A stretch of DNA of 64,000 nucleotides from Candidatus Collinsella stercoripullorum (GCA_019117005.1 DXAO01000013.1:1-64000), one strand, 5' to 3'; counted from the stretch's first letter, positions 34,064-44,116 are shown. The notes: a model not told the origin generated them from the sequence alone. Numbers and translations: made by a program.

Positions 34064-34788
34064 GCCGCCCACCCCCGCGTCCGCCCGCCGCCGCGGCGGC
34101 AGACGTCCATGAAGAGGCGCTCGAGGTCCTCGCCGGGCCGCAGCTCGTCCTCGTAGGCGAGGCGGCCGTCGGCGATGATCCCGATCCTGTCGGCCATCTG
34201 CCCGACCTCGGAGAGGATGTGACTCGAGACGAGCACGGTGATGCCGCGCGCGGGGAAGCTGCGGACGAGGTCGCGCAGCTCCTCGATGCCGATGGGGTCG
34301 AGCCCGTTGGTCGGCTCGTCGAGGATGAGCAGGCGCGGGCGGGCGACGAGGGCGAGCGCGATGCCGAGGCGCTGGCGCATGCCCATGGAGAAGCGGCCGG
34401 CGCGCTTGCGCCCGGTTCCCTCGAGGTCCACGACGGCGAGGACCTCGTCGATGCGCTCCTCGGGAAGCCCGAGGAGGGTGGTGCGCACGCGGAGGTTCTC
34501 CCGCGCCGAGAGGTTGGGGTAGATCGGCGGCTCCTCGATGAGCGAGCCGATGCGGTAGAGGTCCTCGCGGCGCCACGGGCGGCCGTCGAAGGCGATCTCC
34601 CCGGCGGTGGGGCGGAGCATCCCGCAGATCATCTTGAGGGTGGTGGATTTGCCCGCCCCGTTGGGGCCGAGCAGGCCGTAGACGCGGTCGCGCTCCACGT
34701 GGAGGTCCACGTCGGCCACCGCGCACCGGGCGTCCGCGCCCCGGCCGAAGCGCTTGGTGAGCCCGCGCGTCTCGAGCATGTATGCCAT
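34060..34788 (-). CDS. Lantibiotic-immunity-type ABC ATPase, LanF/BcrA-like
   Basis: A 242-residue ABC ATPase: Walker A GPNGAGKSTT near residue 42, the Q-loop region LIEEPPIYPNLSARENL, signature FSMGMRQRLGIALALVARP and Walker B LLILDEPTNGLDPIG, then SSHILSEV. The glutamate in place of the Q-loop glutamine (LIEEPPIYPNL) is the mark of LanF/BcrA-type immunity ATPases. Ribosome site AAAGGAC before ATG 34788. First gene of the operon ATPase-permease-permease-lipoprotein-regulator-kinase. No lantibiotic synthesis genes are nearby, so it is probably a stand-alone resistance module. Confidence 0.9.
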   Translation of the reverse strand: MAYMLETRGLTKRFGRGADARCAVADVDLHVERDRVYGLLGPNGAGKSTTLKMICGMLRPTAGEIAFDGRPWRREDLYRIGSLIEEPPIYPNLSARENLRVRTTLLGLPEERIDEVLAVVDLEGTGRKRAGRFSMGMRQRLGIALALVARPRLLILDEPTNGLDPIGIEELRDLVRSFPARGITVLVSSHILSEVGQMADRIGIIADGRLAYEDELRPGEDLERLFMDVCRRGGGRTRGWAA

Positions 34789-34865
34789 TCGGCGTCCTTT
34801 CTCCCGTGTCGGCGCGGCGGTTCCCGCGCCGTTGCTTCCGGACGCCTCAATGGTGGGGCCCAAGT

Positions 34866-34896
34866 CTAACGGACCCCTAACGGTTCCCGGGAATCC
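34866..34896 (-). promoter_or_regulatory. Response-regulator box upstream of the ABC operon
   Basis: CTAACGG occurs at 34866-34872 and 34877-34883, exactly 11 bases apart, the spacing OmpR-family dimers use. Beside it a near-palindrome at 34882-34896 contains CGGGAATCC, close to the CGGGATTCCC boxes before the regulator gene. The site lies about 80-110 bases upstream of the ATPase start. Confidence 0.5.
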
Positions 34897-35027
34897 GACG
34901 GCGCGCGGATGCCGCGCGAGCGGGCCCGTTCCCGCCGCGGCCGGCGGCGCAACAGCCCGTTGCTTGCCTCCCCGCGCGGGACCGCAGAATAATGGGTGCG
35001 ACACGCAACCGTTCGATCGGAGGGCAT

Positions 35028-35489
35028 ATGGCGATCAAGGACGTGCTGCCCCGCCTGCGCCGCGAGCGCGGCCTCACGCAGGAGCAGCTCGCGCGGAGGC
35101 TCTACATCACCCGTCAGGCGGTGGGGCGCTGGGAGAGCGGGGCCACGACCCCCGGCATCGACATGACCAAGCTCCTCGCGCGCGAGTTGGACGTGCCCAT
35201 CACCGAGCTGCTGGAGATGCCGGAGCGCTACTGCCAGAGCTGCGGGATGATGTTCACCGGCCCCGACCAGCTCGGGCACGAGGCGGACGGCTCCGAGACG
35301 GAGGAGTTCTGCCGCTGGTGCTACGACGGGGGCGCCTACACCTACGAGACGACGATGGACGAGATGATCGAGGAGTGCGCGCCGCGGATGGCCGAGGCGA
35401 TGGGCTGGACTGTGGACGAGTCCGCATCGCTCCTGGGGGCGGTGCTCCCCACCCTCAAACGGTGGAGGGGAGAGGCCGACGGCGCTTGA
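35028..35489 (+). CDS. XRE-type HTH regulator with zinc-ribbon domain
   Basis: A 153-residue protein. Residues 5-60 are an HTH_3 (Cro/C1) domain (LPRLRRERGLTQEQLARRLY, ITRQAVGRWESG). Residues about 68-150 hold CQSCGMMF and CRWCYDGGAYTYETTMDEMI, the pattern of the zinc-ribbon family PF12674, common as a tail in small regulators and DUF-type proteins. CGGAGGGC precedes ATG 35028. It is divergent from the ABC operon, so it might act on the shared 200-base region, but no link is proven. Confidence 0.85.
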   Translation: MAIKDVLPRLRRERGLTQEQLARRLYITRQAVGRWESGATTPGIDMTKLLARELDVPITELLEMPERYCQSCGMMFTGPDQLGHEADGSETEEFCRWCYDGGAYTYETTMDEMIEECAPRMAEAMGWTVDESASLLGAVLPTLKRWRGEADGA

Positions 35490-35548
35490 CCGCGCGGCGC
35501 GGCACCCGATACGGCGGCCCGCGCGATGCGGGCGGGAGAGGAGGGGCT

Positions 35549-35947
35549 TTGGATACGGCGCTGGTGGACGAACGGCTGCTCTCGCATGCGGGGGCGGTGA
35601 GTGCCCTGCACGAGTCGTGGGGCTGGATGGTGTACTCGGTCGACGGCAGGCAGTTCGCCTGCGAGTTCACGGCGGGGGAGCGGGCCCGCGCGCCGTACGC
35701 CGGCAGGCACCTGCTCTCGCTCAAGTGCGACCCGGACCGCATCCTCGAGCTGCGCTCCGAGTTCCCGGACGCGGTGCTCCCGGGGTATTACTCCGACGGG
35801 CGCACGTGGATCTCCCTGGACCTCGACGCGGGGCTTCCGGAGGACCTCGTCCTGGAGCTGTGCGACGAGAGCTACCGGCTGGTGTTCGCCAAGCTCGCGA
35901 AGCGCAGGCAGCGCGAGATCCTCTCGGGCCGGGGCGGGACGGCCTGA
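35549..35947 (+). CDS. MmcQ/YjbR family protein
   Basis: A 132-residue protein of the MmcQ/YjbR family (MmcQ-type, CyaY-like fold): WMVYSVDGRQFACEF, LLSLKCDPDRILELR, LPGYYSDGRTWISLDLD, LCDESYRLVFAKL. TTG 35549 is chosen as start because AGGAGGGG lies just before it and no upstream ATG fits. Members are thought to bind DNA, but their role is unclear. It follows the zinc-ribbon regulator by 59 bases, perhaps in one transcript. Confidence 0.8.
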   Translation: MDTALVDERLLSHAGAVSALHESWGWMVYSVDGRQFACEFTAGERARAPYAGRHLLSLKCDPDRILELRSEFPDAVLPGYYSDGRTWISLDLDAGLPEDLVLELCDESYRLVFAKLAKRRQREILSGRGGTA

Positions 35948-35974
35948 CCGGACGGATGCGGCTGGGAACGGAAG

Positions 35975-36011
35975 GCGCCCGCCTCCCTGCGGTCGACGGG
36001 GAGGCGGGCGC
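35975..36011. terminator. Hairpin between convergent yjbR and M60 genes
   Basis: A 13-bp perfect stem (35975-35987 with 35999-36011), between two convergent stop codons. It could serve both strands. Confidence 0.6.
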
Positions 36012-36016
36012 ATCGT

Positions 36017-39000
36017 CTAGCGCTTGGAGCGCAGGCGCGCGAGGAGGCCGGCCCCGAGGGCGGCCACGGCCCCTGCCGCCGTCGCGAGGACGGGGAGCTG
36101 CGAGGCGTCGCCGGTCCGGGCGAGGATGCCGGCGTTCCCCGGCTCGCCTGCGGTCGAACCCGTCCGGTCGGCGTCGGCCGCCGCATCGCCGCCCGCGGGG
36201 CCTCCCGACCCGCCGTCGGGCGTCTCTGCCCCTGAGCCGCCGCCCGGCTGCTCGCCGGAGCCCGTGTCGTCCCCGCCGCCCGGCTGCTCGCCGGACCCGT
36301 CTCCGGTCCCGTCGTCCCCGGCGACCCGGATCTCGAGCACGTCCGTGTCGGAGGCGTTGCCCGCGCGGTCGTAGGACGTCGCCTCGACGCGGTAGGCGCC
36401 CGTCCGCTCGGCGCCGAGCTCGAAGACGAGCTCCTCCTCGCGGGCGATGCGCTCGTCCAGAAGTGCGCCCGCGGCATCGTAGATGCGCGCCTCGATGCGG
36501 TCGACGCCGCTCGCGGCGGCGACGCCCTCCGCGGGGTCGTCGGCGGCCTCGACCTCGATGGTGACGTCGTCTCCCGGCGCGACGTCCTCTCGGGAGGCCT
36601 GCGCCCGGACGGTGGGGTCGGTGCGGTCGATCCTCGTCGTCACCCGGGCGGCCGACGTGGTCGCCCCCGCGTTCCCGCCCGTGCCGATGCGCCCGCGGAC
36701 CTCGTGCTCGACCTCGCCCTCGGTGTCGATGCGGGCCCGCTCGGCGAAGTCGCCGTCCCCGACCGCGATCAGGTCGTAGGTGCCGGCGTCCCCCGCGGCG
36801 CCCTCGAGCGAGAGCTCCACCGCGCCGTCGCTCCATGCGTCCCCGGCGACCTCCCCGCCCGCCTCGTCGCGGCGCGCGACGCGCTCGGGGTCCAGGGCGT
36901 CCTGGCGCACGGTCAGGACGCCGGACTCGAGGGTCACGTCGTAATCGGGCCCCAGGTCGACCGTCTCGGCGACGAGCCGGTAGGTGCCCGCGACGGAGAG
37001 GTCCGCGTCGGCGCCGTCCTCGGCGAGCGCGCGGACGGCGACGTCGCCGAGCTCGTCGCCGGGCAGGAGCCCTCCCTCGACCGTCGGCCGCACCGCGGGC
37101 AGGCCGCATCCGGCGAACGTCTCTGCGTCGCCCACCCGCACCGTGACGGGGCGCGGGGCGACCGTCACGGTGAACCGGTACGGCCCGTAGTCGACGCCGT
37201 CCAGGGTCATCGTCACGAGGATGTCCGTGCTCCCGGCGTGCAGCGCGGTGACGGTGCCGTCGGCGCCGACGGAGACCACGCCGGGGTCCGCCGCCTCGAA
37301 GCGGTAGGCCGCGCCCTGCGGCCCGTCGAGCTCGAGCGCGCCCGGGCCCTCGCCCATGACGAGGGAGGGAACGGTCGCCGACAGCGGGATGTCCTGCGCC
37401 GCGCCGGGGCCGCTCGGGTTGAGGCGGACGTCGTAGGCGACCACCGTGTAGGCCGATGCGGGGACGCCCCCCTGCGCGCCGTCGCCCTCGAGGGAGAACG
37501 AGCCGGTGCGCGAGAAGCCGACGAGCTCCCCGTCGCGGTACAGCTCGTAGGCGCAGGTCGCGCGGCGCAGCTCGTCGGTCGGCATGCCCGCCTGCACGCG
37601 GACGCCGCCGTCGGCACCGACGGATACCGAGACCTCGGGCTCCACCTCGTCCGGCGCCCCGGCGACCTCGGCGTAGGTCTTGGCGCCGTTGATGATCGCC
37701 GCGTCCGTATCCAGCGAGAAGTAGCGCACCTTCCGCGGCATGGAGGGGTAGCGCGCGCACCACTCGCGCACCTCGGGGGCGAGGTCGCGCTCGCCCAGCC
37801 CGTAGAGGTACTCCGCGAAGTCATAGCCCGTCCCCATGGTGAAGGCGACGGCCATCCGATTGTACTTCACGCCCGTGGCGGCGTTCGACGCGAGGTCCTC
37901 GATGGTCTTCACGGCGTCGGGGTCGCCGCGCAGGATCCGCAGGGTGGCGCCGTACGCGCCGTACCGCTCGACGTCGGCGGCGATCTGCTCGGTGTAGGGG
38001 CTCGCGGAGAAGTCGTAGCCGGAGTAGTCCCAGTCGTCGAAGAAGTGCAGCCCGTTCCACCAGGTGGTCACATGGGTCCAGATGTAGGTGCCCCATACGC
38101 CGCCGTTCATCCAGTCGGGCACGTAGCCGCCGTCCGCCGCCATCCGGGCGAGCTCCTCGTCGCGGCGCCTGGTCGCGTTCACGGCGTTCACGTGGTAGTA
38201 GGCCGACGGGTTGAACGCGATGCCCGCGGACCGTGCGGCCTCGATGCCGCCGTGCCGCGCGCCGGCGATGGAGTAGAGGTTGTTCGTCTCCTCGGCCACC
38301 GCGATGACGTTGTTGTCGAGCATGTGGCCGTACTCGTGCGACATGCCCCATCCGTACATGCTCGCTCCCGAGAGGAACGCCGCCGCCGTGCTCTCGGGCA
38401 TGTGGAAGTAGCGCCCGTAGGCGTACATGGTCGAGGGGTTCGACACCGTGCGGGTGAACGCGGTGTGCACGCGCGCGGTGGTGACGGCGTTGGGGCCGCC
38501 CGTCTCCGCGACGTCGAAGCCGTCGAAGGACCAGTAGAACTCGAGGCGGTCCTGGATCGCCCGGTTCGACCGCTCGATGTAGGCGATGGCGTCCTCCTCG
38601 GACGCGATGCCCGCGTAGGCGCGCTCCATGGCCGTGGCGCTGATGGCGAACTGGGCGTGTCCGTCGTCGCCCATCTGGAGCATCGTCATGTCCGCGGCCT
38701 CGCCGGCGCGGACGCGCGCCGCGTAGGCGCGGATGTCCTGAACGTATGCCCAGAAGCGCTCGGGGTGGGCGGGGTCGTGCTCGTAGTAGGGGTGCGTCCC
38801 GAGGCTCGTGCCCGTGACGGGCTCGGTGTCGACGGCGTCGACCGCCTCGATGCGCACGCGCGCCGCGTTGTCCGCGGAGTCGTTGCGCATGTAGAGCATG
38901 GAGCCGTACGTCTTGCCCGTGAGGTCCACGGTGATGCGGTTCTCGCCGTTGACGAGCTTCGACGTCTGGGCGAGGTTCAGGGAGGGGTAGTTCGACGTGT

Positions 39001-40689
39001 CGGTGAGGCCGACCTGGCGCCAGGCGACCGAGAGCTTCGAGGGGTCCTCGGCCTCGACGTACACCGCGATCTCGTTGACCTGGCCGGGCTTCAGGTAGAG
39101 GCCCGTGGCGTCGAGGTTGTCGAACTGGTACCCCTGCTGGGTCCGGCGCGCCTCGGCGCCCGGGTCGCCCAGCTGGGAGAGCTCCCGGACCGAGGCGGCG
39201 AGCGCGTCGCGGTTCCCCTGGAGGTACGACGCGTAGCGCTGCGCCCGGTCGAGCTGCTGCAGGCGGAGCCGCCGCTCCGGGGTGTCGATGCCGGAGAAGT
39301 GGGTCTCGATCTGCTCGCGCAGGGCGTCGAAGGCGCCCGGCGCGGTGAGCTCCGGGCGCATCTCGAGGGCGAGGTCGTCCGCGAAGGGGTTCTCGAGCAG
39401 GTCGAAGGCGGCGGTCACCTCGGAGGGGGCCAGCGCGATGCGGCTCGCGTCGGCGGGGTCGATGCCGACCGACGCCGCGCGCTCGGGCGTTCCCGCGCGG
39501 CGGACGGAGAGGCGGGAGAGGACCGCGCGGGCGACCTCGGGAGAGGCGCTTCCCGCGACGGGGTCGCCGTCGTCCCACGTCCCGGCGAGCACCACCTCGA
39601 CGGGGTCGTCTACGGAGTGCGCCTCGGGGCGCCGGAGAAGGAGAGGGAGCCCCCGCGCGCGAGGCTCACGCGGTCGGCGCCCTCGAGGCGGGCGCGGGAG
39701 CCGATCTCGAGCGAGGCGCCGGCGTCGACGCGCACCCCGAAGGTGTTGTTGGGCCGGTTGTCGCCGACGACCCCGCCGCTCAGGGCGAACGACCCGCCGG
39801 AGAGCACGTGCACCACGCCGTCGGCGGAGACGTTGGAGACGTTGCCCGCGATGGCGCCGCCGCTCATGCTGAACGAGCCCTTCGTCCACACGATGGACTC
39901 GGAGTAGGTCGCCTTGTTGCCGGTGATGGAGCCCGCGCGCATGTCGAACGACCCGCCGGCCTCGACGGCCACGGCGGGGTTGCGCATGGCGAGGGCGCCG
40001 CGGATCTCGCCCCCGTCGAGCGTGAAGGATCCCGAGCGCACGTACACGCTCGCCCACGGCTTCCACGAGCACAGCGCGTCCTCCACTGCGGTGCCCGCGC
40101 CCATGGCGAGCGACGAGCCCTCGAGCAGGGTGACGACGGCCTCGTCGGAATCGGCGCCGGCGCCGTCGAGGACGAGCTCGTAGGCGGCCGGGTCGGCGGA
40201 TTCGAGGGCGAGCGAGGAGGACCCGGAGAGCCGGACCATGCCGGCGACCTTCCCGCCGGACCGCGGGAAGCCGGGGCCGCGGGTCAGCGACGCCGCGCCG
40301 GTCGCGCGCAGGGTGACGCTGCGCCCGTCGGAGACGGCGAGCTGCCTGTCGAGCACGTGGTCGCCGAGGACCTCGACGGTCTCGCCGTCGCGTGCGGCGT
40401 CGAGGGCGGAGGGCAGGTCGGGGAAGGCGATGCGCTCGCCGTCGCGGACGATGGAGGCGCCGGCCCCGGCGGACGCGGGCTCCGGGGAGGCCGCGGGGGA
40501 CGCCTCGGGCGCCCGGTCGGCGGGCGAGGACGGTTCATCGGCCCCGTCGGCCGCTCCCTCCGCGAGGGTGCCCTCCCCGGCATCCGCCGGCTGCGCGGCA
40601 TCCGGCGCGGCGGCATGCGCGCCCGCGGGGACGAGACTCGAGCACAGCAGGGCGCTCAGGACGATGGGTGCTACGGCGTTTCGGGGCAT
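36017..40689 (-). pseudogene. M60-family mucin-type metallopeptidase surface protein, frameshifted
   Basis: The gene begins at ATG 40689 with a signal peptide (to about residue 27). A Gly/Ser-rich beta-helix-like region follows (GGSFDMRAGSITGNKATYSE and similar). The frame stops at 39610 and continues in another frame to 36017. One C missing in the GCCCC run at 39626-39629 explains the break. The second part holds an M60/enhancin-like peptidase (GYGRYF, zinc site HEYGH with a following EE, TNNLYSIAG), Ig-like and MBG-like modules, a Gly/Glu/Gln stalk and an LARTGD sorting signal with helix and RSKR tail. M60 enzymes cut mucin-type glycoproteins next to O-glycans. It is either decayed, phase-variable, or a sequencing error. 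Confidence 0.75.
39626..39629 (-). other. Frameshift site in the M60 gene
   Basis: The minus-strand run GCCCC here joins ...SLSFSGAP in one frame to EAHSVDDPVEVVLAG in the next. GCCCCC would restore one open frame of about 1550 codons. Confidence 0.7.
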
Positions 40690-41083
40690 GGTGCTTCTTT
40701 CGCATCTCGCGCCTGACCGGCGCGGCCGCCCGCGCGGACGCAGGCGGGGCCTCGGTGGGTGTCTCGGTGCGCGGCGGATATACCCGTACGCGCATGCATC
40801 ACGTCCGTATTCGGACGGAATCGCGATCCCTCCTCCGTTCCTCCTCAATCGGCGCTGTGCCGAAGCGTTGGAAACGCTGTGGAATCCTGCATCGCTCGGT
40901 TATATCTACCTGCGGGAATAGAAATCGAATGAGAATATATGATACCCAGGGGCCGGTTAAGTAAGTTTTCATAAATACCCATAGAAATAATGGGAAAGAT
41001 AAGAAGAACGATGGGCGCAGGCGCGCCTGTCCGACTTCGATGTGCCCGGCGCCAGACCGACCGGGCGAGAAAGGGGCCGCCCC
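40690..41083. other. Divergent intergenic region between M60 gene and second bsh
   Basis: The first about 110 bases are GC-rich; 40880-41010 is strikingly AT-rich and likely carries the bsh promoter. CCCAT/ATGGG at 40979-40994 forms a short dyad just before the bsh ribosome-site region. I see no gene in it. Confidence 0.5.
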
Positions 41084-42049
41084 ATGTGCACGGGTATCCG
41101 CTTCACCGACACGGCCGGCAACATGTACTTCGGCAGGAACCTCGACTGGACCTGCGGCTACGGTGAGCGCGTGGTGGTGACGCCGCCCGCGGCGCAGGTC
41201 CCGGCGGCCTTCGACCGCCCGGGCGACCCCGAGCGCGGCCATGCGGTGATCGGGATGGGCATCGTCGCCGGCGGCATCCCGCTGTACTTCGATTGCGGCA
41301 ACGACGCCGGCCTCGCCGTGGCGGGCCTCAACTTCCCCCAGAGCGCCCGGTACGCCGAGGCTCCCGTCGCGGGGCGCGTGAACGTGGCCGCCTACGAGTT
41401 CCCCTACTGGATCGCGCGCTCCTTCTCGACGCTCGACGAGGTCCGCTCCGCGCTCGCGCACGTCACCGTGGTGGCGAAGCCCGTAAGTGAGCAGCTCCCG
41501 GTGGCCCGCCTGCACTGGATTGTCTCGGATGCGACCGGCTCGATCGCGGTCGAGTGCCTCGAGGACGGGGTGCGCGTCTGGGAGGACGACGTCGACGTCC
41601 TGACCAACGAGCCCGATTTCGGCTGGCAGCGCCAAAACCTCAGGAACTACCTCACGCTGAGCGAGGATGAGCCCGCGGACGCGGCGTGGGGCGCCGCGCG
41701 CCTGGCGCCCTTCGGCTCGGGCATGGGCATGGCCGGCATGCCCGGCGACTACAGCGGCCCCGCCCGCTTCGCGAAGGTCGCCTTCGTGAACGCGCACTAC
41801 CCGGTCCAGGAGGGCGAGCGCGCCAACGTCACGCGCCTGTTCCGCACGCTCGGCTCCGTCGCCGTCCCCGACGGCTGCGCGCGCATGGCCGACGGCTCCT
41901 TCGAGCGGACCCTCTACACGAGCTGCTTCTCCGCGTCGAGCCTCACCTACTACCACGCGGCCTACGACGACCTGGCGATCCGCGCCTACCCGCTCTCCTC
42001 GTGCGACCTGACGGGCACCCGGCCCGTCTTCGTGCCGAGCGCGGCGTAA
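41084..42049 (+). CDS. bsh: Bile salt hydrolase / choloylglycine hydrolase, copy 2
   Basis: A 321-residue paralogue of the enzyme at 10.5 kb, same length without gaps and about 80% identical by eye. All catalytic residues are kept (Cys2, Arg18, Asp21, Asn83, Asn175, Arg228). Differences cluster at residues 92-98 and 191-206, loops that could affect substrate fit. Start ATG 41084 gives Met-Cys; GAGAAAGGGG lies upstream. Codons are GC-richer than in copy 1, so the copies have diverged for some time. The paired MFS gene follows 85 bases later. Confidence 0.93.
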   Translation: MCTGIRFTDTAGNMYFGRNLDWTCGYGERVVVTPPAAQVPAAFDRPGDPERGHAVIGMGIVAGGIPLYFDCGNDAGLAVAGLNFPQSARYAEAPVAGRVNVAAYEFPYWIARSFSTLDEVRSALAHVTVVAKPVSEQLPVARLHWIVSDATGSIAVECLEDGVRVWEDDVDVLTNEPDFGWQRQNLRNYLTLSEDEPADAAWGAARLAPFGSGMGMAGMPGDYSGPARFAKVAFVNAHYPVQEGERANVTRLFRTLGSVAVPDGCARMADGSFERTLYTSCFSASSLTYYHAAYDDLAIRAYPLSSCDLTGTRPVFVPSAA

Positions 42050-42134
42050 GGGGCGCCCCGCATCCGCCCGGGCGGCGCGCGAGCCGCACCGCCCGGGCGT
42101 CTCCCATCGATCATCTCGGAAAGAAAGGCAGCGC

Positions 42135-43811
42135 ATGAACGCAGCCACGGCACCGGCCGCCTCGACCGGGCCCGCGGGCGCACCCGCCAAGGGGCGCTTC
42201 GCGGTCCTCCCCATCATCATCCTCATCCTCGCCCAGATGGGCGCGTCGGGCGATAACGGCGCCCTCTCGCTCGCCACCTCGGCGCTCACCGACCAGCTCG
42301 GCGCGACCACGTCCGACATCCAGCTCGCCAACATGATCTACCCGCTCGTGGGCGGGGCCTTCATGGTGGCGGGCGGCCTTCTGGGCACCATATTCGGCTG
42401 GAAGCGCTCCTTCCGCGTGGGAGCGCTCGTCTGCGCCGCCGGCGAGGTCGCGCTCGCGCTCGCGCCCAGCATGGCGGTGTTCATCTGGGTCGGGCGCGTG
42501 CTCGTGGGCCTCGGGGCGAGCCTCCTGATCCCCTCGGTGCTCGGGCTCGTGCCGCTCATCTACCGCGGCGCGGACCGCGCGGTCGCCTTCGGGTGCATCG
42601 GCGCGGCGTCGGGGCTGTCCGCCCTGCTCCCGCTCGCGCTGGGCGTCGTCATGGAGGCGGCGGGCATGCGCGTCACCTTCATGGTCCTCGCGGTCTACTT
42701 CGCCGCGGTCGCGGCGCTCTCCTGGCTCCTGCCGCGCATCGAGCACACGGGTGGCGGGCTGCGCTTCGACGGCGCGGGCGTCGCGCTGGCGGCGGTCGGC
42801 CTGTTCCTCGTTCTGATCGGCCTGTCGGGGATCTCGTCCTGGGGCCTTATCGCCCCGTTCCCGGGCGCCCCGTTCACCGTGTTCGGCATCTCGCCGGCGC
42901 TTCCCGCCGTCGCGTGCGGCATCGCGGTGCTCGCGGTGCTCGTCCGCGTCGAGCGCGGCGTCGAGGCCAGGCACGGCATCGCCCTGCTTCCCCGGTCGTT
43001 CCTGGAGACCCCGCAGGTGCTCGCCGGGCTCGCCGCCAACGCGATCACGTTCTTCTTCATGGGGGCGCAGTCCATCCTCATGGCCCCATACCTGCAGCTC
43101 GTCGCGGGATGGACGCCGATCGAGGTGGGCGTGATCTCCATCGTGACGGGCGTGCCCACCTTCGCCTGCGCCCTCGGCATCCCCAAGCTGGCGCCGCGTG
43201 CGCACCCGCGCCACATCGTCCAGCTGGGCTATCTCGCCATGGCGGCCGCCCTCGGTATCATGGCGCTCTCGGTCACCCTCGACGGGGCGAGCGCCGAGGG
43301 CGTGTTCATCGGCGCGTTCGTCGCGGGCGTGGGCGCCGGCACCGTGTCGTCGCAGGCGAGCAACATCGTGGCCCTCGCCCTGCCCGAGCGCGCCGCGGCG
43401 CAGTCGGGCGGCATCCAGAGCACGATGCGCAACGTGGGGCAGGCCGTCGGCGTGGCGCTGCTGGGCGCGGTCCTGATCTTCGGCATCACCACCACGGTCC
43501 GCGCGAAGGCCGACGCCGATCCGCAGATATCCTCGGAGGTGCGCGAGCGCCTCAGCGGCATGACGATCGACCTGGGAAGCAACGGGAGCTTCGAGAAGCA
43601 GCTCTCCGGGGTCGAGATGGGCGATGCCGAGCGCGACGCCCTCGTGGGGATCGAGTCGCGGGCGCGCTTCACCTCCACGCGGGCGGCCTACGCGGTCGGT
43701 GCCCTCGTGGTCCTGCTGGGGCTCGCGACCACCCCGGCCATCAAGGGGGCCTCCGCGGACCGGTCGGGGGGCTCCGGCGATGGGGCGGACCGGCCGGGGA
43801 GCGCCGGCTGA
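42135..43811 (+). CDS. MFS transporter, DHA2-like, paired with bile salt hydrolase, copy 2
   Basis: A 558-residue paralogue of the permease at 11.5 kb with about 14 membrane segments and the same signature stretches (IQLANMIYPLVGGAFMVAGG, ANAITFFFMGAQSILMAPYL, SGGIQSTMRNVGQA). GGAAAGAAAGG precedes the ATG. Conserved pairing with bsh in both copies supports a bile-acid-linked role. Only the N-terminal about 20 residues and the C-terminal tail differ strongly from copy 1. Confidence 0.87.
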   Translation: MNAATAPAASTGPAGAPAKGRFAVLPIIILILAQMGASGDNGALSLATSALTDQLGATTSDIQLANMIYPLVGGAFMVAGGLLGTIFGWKRSFRVGALVCAAGEVALALAPSMAVFIWVGRVLVGLGASLLIPSVLGLVPLIYRGADRAVAFGCIGAASGLSALLPLALGVVMEAAGMRVTFMVLAVYFAAVAALSWLLPRIEHTGGGLRFDGAGVALAAVGLFLVLIGLSGISSWGLIAPFPGAPFTVFGISPALPAVACGIAVLAVLVRVERGVEARHGIALLPRSFLETPQVLAGLAANAITFFFMGAQSILMAPYLQLVAGWTPIEVGVISIVTGVPTFACALGIPKLAPRAHPRHIVQLGYLAMAAALGIMALSVTLDGASAEGVFIGAFVAGVGAGTVSSQASNIVALALPERAAAQSGGIQSTMRNVGQAVGVALLGAVLIFGITTTVRAKADADPQISSEVRERLSGMTIDLGSNGSFEKQLSGVEMGDAERDALVGIESRARFTSTRAAYAVGALVVLLGLATTPAIKGASADRSGGSGDGADRPGSAG

Positions 43812-44056
43812 CGCCGCGCGCGGGCACCCGCCGCCCCGTGCGGGAGGACGTCCGACGGCGTTCGGATGGCGGCCCGCCCGGGTCCGGGTCGATGGGGGCG
43901 GCATGGCCGCTGACGGGATGCCACCCACCGAGGAAACCGACCGTTCGCGGTCGTGCCGGAGCGCGCCGACTATCCCGGCGCACGGCGGGAATATCTACGG
44001 TGCACAGATTCACGGTCGCATCGAAGACGAGGCGACGGACGAAGGAGGTGGGTCCC

Positions 44057-44116
44057 ATGGGCAGTGAAGACTCGGCAGCCTTCGGGCTCGCCCTCTACGC
44101 CACCGAGGCCCTTTAG
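44057..44116 (+). CDS. Possible 19-residue small protein or gene stub
   Basis: GAAGGAGGTGGG, one of the best ribosome sites in the window, precedes an ATG with only 19 codons (MGSEDSAAFGLALYATEAL) before TAG. Past the stop, the same frame stays open for about 20 more codons. A T-tract terminator follows 150 bases later, so a short transcript is likely. It may be a small protein, a leader peptide or the start of a decayed gene. No family can be named. Confidence 0.3.
   Translation: MGSEDSAAFGLALYATEAL

Noticed and set aside
36704-39907. A 1067-codon plus-strand frame antisense to the M60 gene
   Set aside because: Val/Gly/Arg/His-rich composition typical of reverse-strand shadows. The minus strand has HEYGH and a sorting signal.
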